Shown here: piece by piece, positions 36,194 through 42,918 of the stretch
Layout of the letters: each line of letters begins with the position of its first letter
How positions within the stretch are numbered: position 1 is the stretch's first letter
NCBI GenBank assembly: GCA_028285685.1
Contig: JANQOR010000040.1
Coordinates: forward strand, 62,001-126,000
Length of the DNA: 64,000 nt
Source: Cyclobacteriaceae bacterium
GTDB lineage: Bacteria; Bacteroidota; Bacteroidia; Cytophagales; Cyclobacteriaceae
Reading direction: 5' to 3'
The notes under the pieces: generated by a model
What the model was told of the DNA's origin: nothing
The model's input: only the letters and a program-made list of their open reading frames with translations
The model's database searches: none
Made by a program: the position numbers and the translations under genes

Positions 36194-36208
36194 TGATTTT
36201 TCTTGCTC
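36194..36208 (-). promoter_or_regulatory. Degenerate dyad-like element upstream of the PadR gene
   Basis: Minus strand reads GAGCAAGAAAAATCA: left half matches (AGCAAGA), right half degenerate. It is 73 bases before the ATG at 36120. Confidence 0.35.
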
Positions 36209-36245
36209 CAACACGAGGTGAGGCTGTCCTGACCCTAACTAAGCA

Positions 36246-36260
36246 GAGCAAGATTTGGTA
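36246..36260 (+). promoter_or_regulatory. TAGCAA-N3-TTGCTA-like dyad, upstream of the jelly-roll protein gene
   Basis: GAGCAAGATTTGGTA, followed by AGC. It is 61 bases upstream of the start at 36322, same strand. Together with 36194-36208 it gives each divergent gene one copy. Confidence 0.47.
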
Positions 36261-36321
36261 AGCAAACGAACTGTTCCTGACGTAGGGTGTAAGGAAACAG
36301 CTTAAACAAAACCACTTTAAA

Positions 36322-37491
36322 ATGAGAAAGACATCAAGTTTGTTATATGCAGTCCTGATGGTCGCATCATCAAGTGCCCAAGTGAGATTTACTGATGATT
36401 TTGAAAGTGATATATCGAATTGGGAGGTAAATGATATGCAAAGTGTCAGGATTGTCGATTCGGGAGATTCGCATGGCAAAGTCTTATCGTTAATTCCAAA
36501 TGGAAATGTGATCGTGTTGATAAAGGAATCAGATCAATGGGGAGCGATCAAAGTTGAGGGTGAAATGAATTTTCCGGATAATGTTCATAACTATCTAGGA
36601 TTTATTTTCAACTATAACAGGCGCGCTCGGAGAGAAGATTTCGGGGTTCTATACTTAAAGGGAAACAGCTCTTATATACGCGCAAACCCTTTCCGAGATG
36701 GAAATGTCTCGAGACTGCTATATGAGGAATTCAGAACAAATCTGCGAGATGAGAATAGGATCCAAATAGGGAAATGGCACAAGTTTAAAATGGAGGTAGA
36801 GGCGGAGGTATGTCATCTCTACATTGATGATATGAAGATACCCAAGATTACTTTCGACTTGTTCGAATTTAAGTCAGGGAAGGTAGGCTTTCAGCCACGT
36901 CCTACCGGTGGCGAGGTCAGGATTGACAATATCAAGGTAAGTTCGATCAAATCACTGTCCTACAAAGGGGTCCCTATCCCAAATCCTGATTACAAGCCCG
37001 ATGAGTTGTTATCGAGTTGGGAGGTCATGGGTCCGTTTAAGCGACCTAGGAAGGAGATCGAAAATCACTTTCCAAAGGAGTTGGGCCAGGGGATTGAAAT
37101 CGATGGCAAAATCCGAACCTGGGAACCTTTTTTTGGAGATAAGAGAGGTGCGATCGTTACTGGAAAAGTGACAGAATTTGAAGGAGAAAATTCAGTTGCG
37201 TACTTCAGAATTCCAATTCAAGTAAAAGAAAGCACACAATTCACTATTCACTTTTCAACTATTGATGAGTTGACACTTTATTTAAATGGCAGAATTCTTA
37301 GACGTGTATACCGCGATGGATATGTGTCAAGGGAAAATGATTGGAATGCCTGGTACGATTTCTGGGAGAACCCTGAACACGCAGGGAGAAAGATAAGTGT
37401 GAATGTCAAGGAGGGCCTAAATTTCCTTGTAGTTAAAGTACGAAATGGTCAGTTTGCCTCTGGAGGTTTTTTTGCTTACCGGGAAAAGTAG
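36322..37491 (+). CDS. Exported protein with LamG/DUF1080-like jelly-roll domain
   Basis: 389 aa. Signal peptide of about 19 residues (ending SSAQ). Residues about 20-215 look like a concanavalin-type jelly roll of the DUF1080/LamG kind (FTDDFESDISNWEV at the start; IGKWHKFKMEVEAEVCHLYIDD; GKVGFQPRPTGGEVRIDNIKVS at the end). Residues about 230-389 form a second beta domain (FRIPIQVKESTQFTIHFSTIDELTLYLNGRIL; EGLNFLVVKVRNG) resembling sugar-binding or PA14-like modules. Probably binds or processes glycans, with no catalytic residues recognised. Its stop abuts the stop of the convergent lipoprotein gene with no intervening base. Confidence 0.72.
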   Translation: MRKTSSLLYAVLMVASSSAQVRFTDDFESDISNWEVNDMQSVRIVDSGDSHGKVLSLIPNGNVIVLIKESDQWGAIKVEGEMNFPDNVHNYLGFIFNYNRRARREDFGVLYLKGNSSYIRANPFRDGNVSRLLYEEFRTNLRDENRIQIGKWHKFKMEVEAEVCHLYIDDMKIPKITFDLFEFKSGKVGFQPRPTGGEVRIDNIKVSSIKSLSYKGVPIPNPDYKPDELLSSWEVMGPFKRPRKEIENHFPKELGQGIEIDGKIRTWEPFFGDKRGAIVTGKVTEFEGENSVAYFRIPIQVKESTQFTIHFSTIDELTLYLNGRILRRVYRDGYVSRENDWNAWYDFWENPEHAGRKISVNVKEGLNFLVVKVRNGQFASGGFFAYREK

Positions 37492-38061
37492 TTAATCATT
37501 TTGAATTCTAGTCAGTTGCGCTAACTCGACACTCTTTTTGTCGTCTCCCTGTTTGTAGTTGAAGGTAATGTTGAGTCTATCTGGACTTAAAAAATCTAGC
37601 CGAATTCCGTACACGTGCCCGGAATTTTCAGACTTTAGGTTGGTAACATCTACAACACCGAACGTGACATTTCTGTTATCAATACCGAAGGAGGTTGCCT
37701 TAAGTCTTGGTTGATTGTAAGTACAGAAATGTGACATCTTAAGCGAAGATGGTCCGTCTAAATGGTAAACGCTTGTCATGCTGATTGTTCCATCTTTGCT
37801 AATTAGATTTTCTATCACAGCTGATTCTCGCCCGTTGAGCTGATACTTGGCTCGTAGTGAACCTCGACCTGTAATAGCACCGGTCCATTCATATTCGCCT
37901 TCCCACTCTCCCTCAAGTTTTTTGATCATCTCAAAGGTGTTGGCAACATCCTTAGTTGAAATGGAGATTTCATTGATAGGTTTGTTTCCTTGCGATTTAT
38001 TGCTCGTGTCACAACCCATCGCCACCATTGCAAGGATGAGGATACTTTGTAATGTCTTCAT
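37492..38061 (-). CDS. Lipoprotein with a lipocalin-like C-terminal region
   Basis: 189 aa. Lipobox at residues 14-17 (AMGC) gives a lipoprotein signal. After a Ser/Asn-rich linker comes a beta-rich domain of about 140 residues: LEGEWEGEYEWTGAITGRGSLRAKY, SAVIENLISKDGTISMTSVYHLDG, MSHFCTYNQPRLKATSF. It is like the DUF1579/lipocalin-type domains of small Bacteroidota lipoproteins. The function is unknown. It is last in a minus-strand series after permease copy 6's neighbour at 38162 (100-base gap), with its own dyad-like site at 38132-38146. Confidence 0.75.
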   Translation of the reverse strand: MKTLQSILILAMVAMGCDTSNKSQGNKPINEISISTKDVANTFEMIKKLEGEWEGEYEWTGAITGRGSLRAKYQLNGRESAVIENLISKDGTISMTSVYHLDGPSSLKMSHFCTYNQPRLKATSFGIDNRNVTFGVVDVTNLKSENSGHVYGIRLDFLSPDRLNITFNYKQGDDKKSVELAQLTRIQND

Positions 38062-38131
38062 AGTTTATCTTGTAGATTTTGCTGAGGGTAAGACCCCTTG
38101 CTCAACAACGTGAAATTTGCCGAATGTTATT

Positions 38132-38146
38132 CTACAAATTTTGCCC
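38132..38146 (-). promoter_or_regulatory. Weak dyad-like element upstream of the lipoprotein gene
   Basis: Minus strand reads GGGCAAAATTTGTAG: core GCAA-N3-TTTG with divergent flanks. It is 70 bases upstream of the start at 38061. Confidence 0.3.
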
Positions 38147-38161
38147 TTACTGCATTTAATC

Positions 38162-40576
38162 CTATTCCTGAGCTAATACTTGCACCGGATTAGCTCCCGC
38201 CGTTTTTAAAGTATGATAAGAAATGGTGAACAAGGTGATGATCATGGTCAGTATTGCAGCTGTAGGAAACACATAATAAGGTATCTCGACCCTATACGCA
38301 TAGCGTTCGAGCCATCTACTTGTAATATAGTACCCTGTTGGAATAGCTACTACATTGGCCAGGATGATCAATTTTAGAAATTGCCAGGTGAGCTTTGAAA
38401 TAAGTTGATTCTCGGAGGCTCCAATCACTTTTCTTATTCCTACTTCCTTAGATTTCTCATGAGCAAGCATCGAAGCTTGACCGAAGAGCCCGAGCATTGC
38501 GATTCCAATCGACAAAAAGGCAAAGAGTTGTAGTACTTTACCTAACCGCTGATCTGCTTCAAACAACAGGCCAAATTCGCGATCCACGAAACTGTAAGTA
38601 AAGGGCTCTGAGGGGAAAAGTTGCTTCCATATCAACTCTATACCTTCCAAAGTTTCGGCGATATTGGTACTTCCCACTTTCATTTGCAGAGCGAAAAAAT
38701 TGCTTGGCTTGATATGAAGGATAAGTGGTTCAACTTTTTCGCGAACAGAGACGGCCATGAAATCATCAAATACACCAATGACAGTACCCTCTACTCCGAA
38801 ACGATCTACTATCTTTTTGCTGATCGGATCCGAAATCCATGATGGATCCTTGGTGGCGAAGAGATTTACTGCGGCAGAGTTAATCAAATAGGCACCAGAA
38901 TCAGTGCTAAAAGTTCTATCGAAATCACGTCCATTAAGCAATGCAATTTCATAAGTCCTTATGAAGTCATGGTCTGTATAGATAGTGGAGATCGAAATGC
39001 TCTGGCTAGCTTCATATCCCTCCGGAACGTACCTGGAAGCCCAGGTTGTCTCTCCAGGGTGTGAAGATGAAGCACAAACACTCTTAGCATATCCATGCTT
39101 AAGTAGTTCGGATCGCAACAACTGAACTTTAGCCGGGTCCCGGGCAACGGATCTAGCATCCTTCATAAGGATCACTTGGTTCTTGTTGAATCCCAGGTCC
39201 ATTTTGTTCATGTGAACCACTTGTTCGTAAACCACCCCGGTTGATACTAGCAACAAAATTGCAATGGTGAATTGAGTTACAATCAAAAATCTCCTGGAAT
39301 TTCTAGTCTTGCTCTTGGGTGACTGTTGGGAGCCAATTAAACTAGTCGCCTTGTTGGAAGCCATGACAAATGTTGGGTAGATTCCCGACAAAAGCCCCAC
39401 AACTAAAACGACCAATATCATCAATACCATGCTAGAAACGGTAAAAATGTCGGCTATGGTAAGTGCTTTATGAGTGAACTCATTAAAACTCGGTAGAGCT
39501 AAAATGGCAAGGACCAGAGCGATTAACAGACTTGCAGATGCGATTACTATTGATTCTCCCACAAACTGAACTATCAAAGAGGTTTTTGAAGAACCAAGAA
39601 TCTTTTTTAAACCAAATTCCCTGATTCTGCTTGCTGATTGTGCTGAAGAAATATTAACAAAATTGATGAGTGCCATAACGAGTATTCCAATTGCGATCAA
39701 TTCCAAAATCTGTACGTTGCTGTAACTACCCCGAGGCTGAAAGTCTGACCGAAGTGTTGACTTTAGATAGATATCCGAAAGTGGCTGAAGATCGGGATTA
39801 TACCTTTCCTTGACATCTGGTCCTCCGTGTTGCTCTAAGAAATCATCTAGAAATGTTTGTATCTCCTTCCTTCTCAACTCAAAGTCAATATCATGTCGTA
39901 GCATTAGATATGTATAGGCGAAATGGGATTTCCAGGATCCAAAAGCTTTGGGGTTGAAGAAGTTATTCCTAACGGCCTCAACGGGAATGAGCATTTGGAA
40001 TTGCAGATGCGAATTTTGAGGATTAGCTACTATTCCTTCTACTTCAAATTGAACTTCATTCCCCCACAAGTTAATTGTGAGCATCTCTCCAATCGGATTG
40101 TCATCTCCAAAATATTTGATTGCTGTTTCTGGTGTTAGTAGTACTTTGTCCGGTGCTTTGAGAAGGTTGTCCTTCTCTCCATAAATTATTGGGAAATCAA
40201 AGATGTTAAGGAACTCTGGATCTGCCCCAACAACACCATGTTGGGTATAAAACATGTCATCTCTTTTAACGGTAAGGCCAATGGTGATATTCTGGATGGT
40301 GGCTAGGTATTCAACCTCTGCCCAATCGTCCTTTAAAACTTCTCCCCACTTGTAAGGAACGATTGATGTTGGTCCGCGCTCGTCCGTCCCTGATGTTAGT
40401 CTGAAGATCCGCTTCTTGTTCAGATTAAAATCGTCAAAACTTTTTTCATGATTGACATACAGCATTATTACAATAAAGGACCAGAGACCAATCATTAAAC
40501 CTAATCCGTTGATGAGAACGTAGAACTTTTGTTTTTTTAGGTTTCGAAAAGAGAGACGAAGTAAGACTTTTAGCAT
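38162..40576 (-). CDS. MacB/FtsX-like ABC permease without ATPase domain (copy 7)
   Basis: 804 aa. Eight TMs and two periplasmic domains. Signatures are EFGLKKILGSS (Lys in place of the usual Arg) and EVGIRKVIGAS. It begins MLKVLLRLSFRNLKKQKFYV, the standard lead-in. It is 78 bases downstream of the ChrB-AraC fusion gene on the same strand, giving another regulator-permease pair. No dyad of the TAGCAA type is visible in its own upstream gap, so it is likely co-transcribed with the regulator. No ATPase gene nearby. Confidence 0.9.
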   Translation of the reverse strand: MLKVLLRLSFRNLKKQKFYVLINGLGLMIGLWSFIVIMLYVNHEKSFDDFNLNKKRIFRLTSGTDERGPTSIVPYKWGEVLKDDWAEVEYLATIQNITIGLTVKRDDMFYTQHGVVGADPEFLNIFDFPIIYGEKDNLLKAPDKVLLTPETAIKYFGDDNPIGEMLTINLWGNEVQFEVEGIVANPQNSHLQFQMLIPVEAVRNNFFNPKAFGSWKSHFAYTYLMLRHDIDFELRRKEIQTFLDDFLEQHGGPDVKERYNPDLQPLSDIYLKSTLRSDFQPRGSYSNVQILELIAIGILVMALINFVNISSAQSASRIREFGLKKILGSSKTSLIVQFVGESIVIASASLLIALVLAILALPSFNEFTHKALTIADIFTVSSMVLMILVVLVVGLLSGIYPTFVMASNKATSLIGSQQSPKSKTRNSRRFLIVTQFTIAILLLVSTGVVYEQVVHMNKMDLGFNKNQVILMKDARSVARDPAKVQLLRSELLKHGYAKSVCASSSHPGETTWASRYVPEGYEASQSISISTIYTDHDFIRTYEIALLNGRDFDRTFSTDSGAYLINSAAVNLFATKDPSWISDPISKKIVDRFGVEGTVIGVFDDFMAVSVREKVEPLILHIKPSNFFALQMKVGSTNIAETLEGIELIWKQLFPSEPFTYSFVDREFGLLFEADQRLGKVLQLFAFLSIGIAMLGLFGQASMLAHEKSKEVGIRKVIGASENQLISKLTWQFLKLIILANVVAIPTGYYITSRWLERYAYRVEIPYYVFPTAAILTMIITLFTISYHTLKTAGANPVQVLAQE

Positions 40577-40654
40577 GTTCCATAAATTTCAAGGATGAAG
40601 TATAGGCACTGAGCAGGAGGAATTATAGAACGTATCTTACGATTTGGATATACT

Positions 40655-41494
40655 TTACTGCTGAAGTCTTTTTCGGTAGGTGCCAGGAGGGATTCCGTGT
40701 AGTTTTTTAAAAATCCTGGCGAAATGACTTTGATCAGAGAAGCCGGTGAGGTAGCCGATTTCTGCCAATGAGTAGTCTGTGGACTTCATTAGTTGTATTG
40801 CTTTGTCGATCCTCAATTTGCGAAAGTACTCGCCGAAGTTCATGTTGTTGAAGTACTTTGAAAATTCTCTAGAGAGATAGGATGGGTGTATTTGCAAGCT
40901 TTGGGAGACTTCCTCAAGACTTAAACCGATGTTAGTATCTATCTGATCTTGTATGATGGCTTTTAGATCTTCTACCCATGAAGGTTCCTTTTTAGAGGCA
41001 TTTTTTTGGGAGAGAAACCTGTTATAAATCTCCACCAATAATTGTTCCGAAGGATGATTAGTATGTTTTTGATCTCGAAGGTGTTGCGCCCAGGAGTAGA
41101 GCCCATCATAGATGACGAAGCCTATTTCTAGCAATTCCAGATCATCCTTGATATTGTATGACAAGCCAGCAAAAATTGACCACAACCCTGATGCCTGGCT
41201 GGCTAAGTCGTGTCGGTCTGTATCTGCTGCTCGAACAATGGTTGCTATGGTGTGCACAGCCGGATCATTGATCTTATAGCGTTTGACAAAGTAGTCAAAT
41301 GTACACTGATCGTCATAGTGTGTGAATTCAACATCCGGAATATCATATGGGATTGCCCGAAGCAGCTCGGATTGTTCAAGTACTTCCTTAGAGGGAACGA
41401 ACAAGAATTCAGCATCTGAATCAATGTACCGTTTGATTAGCCAGGGACAAGCAATCCTATCTATTTTAGGTCGTTCACGTGTGATCCACTTCAT
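40655..41494 (-). CDS. ChrB-like domain fused to AraC-type HTH
   Basis: 279 aa. Residues about 1-145 match the ChrB C-terminal (chromate resistance) domain: RPKIDRIACPWLIKRYIDSDAEFLFVP, DVEFTHYDDQCTFDYFVKRY, IATIVRAADTDRHDLA, and the LEIGFVIYDGLYSW helix. A linker (about 150-185) leads to an AraC double HTH (about 185-279; LSLEEVSQSLQIHPSYLSREFSKYF; LTGFSDQSHFARIFKKLHGIPPGTYRKR). The ChrB-like half could sense an oxyanion, metal or redox signal, but it need not be chromate since no chrA is present. It precedes permease copy 7. A tandem repeat lies upstream at 41555-41584. Confidence 0.9.
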   Translation of the reverse strand: MKWITRERPKIDRIACPWLIKRYIDSDAEFLFVPSKEVLEQSELLRAIPYDIPDVEFTHYDDQCTFDYFVKRYKINDPAVHTIATIVRAADTDRHDLASQASGLWSIFAGLSYNIKDDLELLEIGFVIYDGLYSWAQHLRDQKHTNHPSEQLLVEIYNRFLSQKNASKKEPSWVEDLKAIIQDQIDTNIGLSLEEVSQSLQIHPSYLSREFSKYFNNMNFGEYFRKLRIDKAIQLMKSTDYSLAEIGYLTGFSDQSHFARIFKKLHGIPPGTYRKRLQQ

Positions 41495-41554
41495 GTTAAT
41501 GTGCTTTCGAAACTCAATTTTAGATGAAATGCCTTAACGATAAAACATTGCAGG

Positions 41555-41584
41555 CGGTAGCAAAAATTACTGACGGTAGCAAAA
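41555..41584 (-). promoter_or_regulatory. Tandem 11-bp repeat upstream of the ChrB-AraC gene
   Basis: CGGTAGCAAAA occurs at 41555-41565 and again at 41574-41584, a 19-bp period, 61-90 bases upstream of the regulator start. The second copy also contributes to a dyad GCAAAA-N3-TTTTGC (41579-41593). Direct repeats at two helical turns are typical of AraC-family operators, so autoregulation is plausible. Confidence 0.42.
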
Positions 41585-41633
41585 TGTTTTTGCCATGCTG
41601 AAGCTAGGTGGATTCTTGCCTCCATTGGTTCCT

Positions 41634-42062
41634 CTAATTTTTCACCTCCATGACAGTGGATTGCGAAGTAGCGCACAATTCCTCAACACCCCGGGTCACG
41701 GAATACACTTTGGAAGTACAGGTAGTGAGCATTCCACCAGTCTTTAGTGCTTTGGATCTGACGATGAGTCTGCCTCGAGACCAAGTCGAAAGCATATTGA
41801 TCTTGAAATCTACAGTGCTGGCGGCTGAGGTCTTGGCCATCATAGAACAAGCGGAATATCTACTCGCGTTCTCTGCAATGGTACTGATGATACCGGCGTT
41901 AAATAAAAATTGTAACTGTGAGAATTCAATTTTGAATGGAAGATGAATTTCGCAAAAGCCTGGTCTGATAGTCTTAAGTCTTGCACCTATAAAAAAAATG
42001 AAGTCCTCGCAGTTGAAGTTTTCAACTACCTTTTGTTTGTATTCAAAGTGTTGAGGGATCAT
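41634..42062 (-). CDS. Degenerate hotdog (PaaI-like) protein
   Basis: 142 aa from the ATG at 42062. A longer frame from 42356 adds about 98 residues of low-complexity sequence antisense to the neighbour and is unlikely. It aligns along its length with 32834-33286: IRPGFCEIHLPF vs LKPGYCEILVPY, FNAGIISTIAENASRYSACSMM vs FHAGVIGTVADNAAGYASFSLM, LCATSQSTVMEVKN vs LCAASQSTLIELKN. The catalytic-region HG and AD-x-A-G residues are replaced (QFLFNAG, AEN-SR). The gene is intact in length, so it may have lost or changed activity. Confidence 0.7.
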   Translation of the reverse strand: MIPQHFEYKQKVVENFNCEDFIFFIGARLKTIRPGFCEIHLPFKIEFSQLQFLFNAGIISTIAENASRYSACSMMAKTSAASTVDFKINMLSTWSRGRLIVRSKALKTGGMLTTCTSKVYSVTRGVEELCATSQSTVMEVKN

Positions 42063-42234
42063 AACTTTAAATTTATAAGTGAGATCTCGGCGATTAGTCT
42101 GGGAGATTTGACGGAGTTTGAATCTGGTTACCAGCAGTTGTATCTTCAGCTTTGTTGTGATTCTTAAGAGCTTCTGAGTTTCTTTTCTCAGACTACAGAT
42201 AAAATTTGAAGCCGGTCGAGATGTCTCGATGATC

Positions 42235-42765
42235 TTAGATTTCAGTAGGGTCGAAGCTCGTAATATGGGAGCCGGCTTGAATCCAAGAATCATCTTCTCT
42301 ACGATAAATATCTGCCGACTTGTAATAGACTGGATATTGAGTTGTATCTGGGTCATTCTTAACGCGAAATTTTGTCATTGCCACATAGTAGACAACTGCA
42401 AAATCTCCGTAAACCTGAATTTCAATATCCTCAAATTTGTACTGGGTCATTTGATACCCCTTAAGTCCTTCAGGTATGTTTAGCATGTAGTCATCAATTC
42501 CTCGCAGTACCTTTTTGCTTGATCCCTTCAATCCAGTCCAATCTGTGGTGTGAGTTGCTCTAATTTTCTGTAGGTCCTGATCCACAAAGGCTTGAAAAAT
42601 GCTTTCAATGTGTGACCTAATCTCATTTTTATCGGCTGCTGATTTATCGGCTGCTGAGTTGTCAGTGTCGATTTTCTTCTCTGTACATGAGGCCAGGATG
42701 AATAAACATAAAATTGAAATACGTTTGAGCGTATTGGTTGTGGGTATGAGAGCGCTAATATCCAT
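42235..42765 (-). CDS. NTF2/SnoaL-like (DUF4440-type) lipoprotein
   Basis: 176 aa from the ATG at 42765 (an in-frame GTG precedes it). The lipobox ILASC follows an extended N-terminal segment. A short repeat SAADKSAADK marks the linker after the Cys. The domain (about 45-176) is an NTF2-like cone: IRSHIESIFQAFVDQDLQKIRATHTTDWTG, VYGDFAVVYYVAMTKF and SWIQAGSHITSFDP. Such domains bind small ligands or act as isomerases, with the function here unknown. A perfect dyad sits 37 bases upstream. Confidence 0.82.
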   Translation of the reverse strand: MDISALIPTTNTLKRISILCLFILASCTEKKIDTDNSAADKSAADKNEIRSHIESIFQAFVDQDLQKIRATHTTDWTGLKGSSKKVLRGIDDYMLNIPEGLKGYQMTQYKFEDIEIQVYGDFAVVYYVAMTKFRVKNDPDTTQYPVYYKSADIYRREDDSWIQAGSHITSFDPTEI

Positions 42766-42802
42766 CACATTCTCAGATACGTCGATCTACGGGCTAAGAT
42801 TT

Positions 42803-42817
42803 TAGCAAATCTTGCTA
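42803..42817 (-). promoter_or_regulatory. Perfect TAGCAA-N3-TTGCTA dyad, upstream of the NTF2-like gene
   Basis: A perfect inverted repeat, arms TAGCAA and TTGCTA around 3 bases, 37 bases upstream of the ATG at 42765. One of two perfect copies in the window (the other is 13707-13721). Confidence 0.6.
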
Positions 42818-42873
42818 TCCATTTTTTCATCACCATGCTAATAAACGCAACATTGTTGCGATTTGATTTCCAT

Positions 42874-42890
42874 GTACAATAGCATTGTAC
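42874..42890. promoter_or_regulatory. Dyad GTACAAT-N3-ATTGTAC upstream of the second DUF5916 gene
   Basis: A perfect 7-bp inverted repeat with a 3-base centre (AGC), ending 28 bases before the ATG at 42919. Its sequence differs from the TAGCAA dyad, but it has the same spacer length. Possible operator. Confidence 0.45.
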
Positions 42891-42918
42891 TAAGAGATAA
42901 GACTCCAAATCGGCCACC

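Noticed and set aside
42063-42356. 98-residue N-terminal extension of the degenerate hotdog frame
   Set aside because: It overlaps the NTF2-like gene and has low-complexity Lys/Thr/Ile-rich sequence, while the ATG at 42062 gives the normal hotdog length.
42640-42665. Short duplicated segment (GGCTGCTGA twice) in the NTF2-like gene
   Set aside because: It simply encodes the SAADK repeat in the lipoprotein linker; no sign of a mobile or regulatory element.
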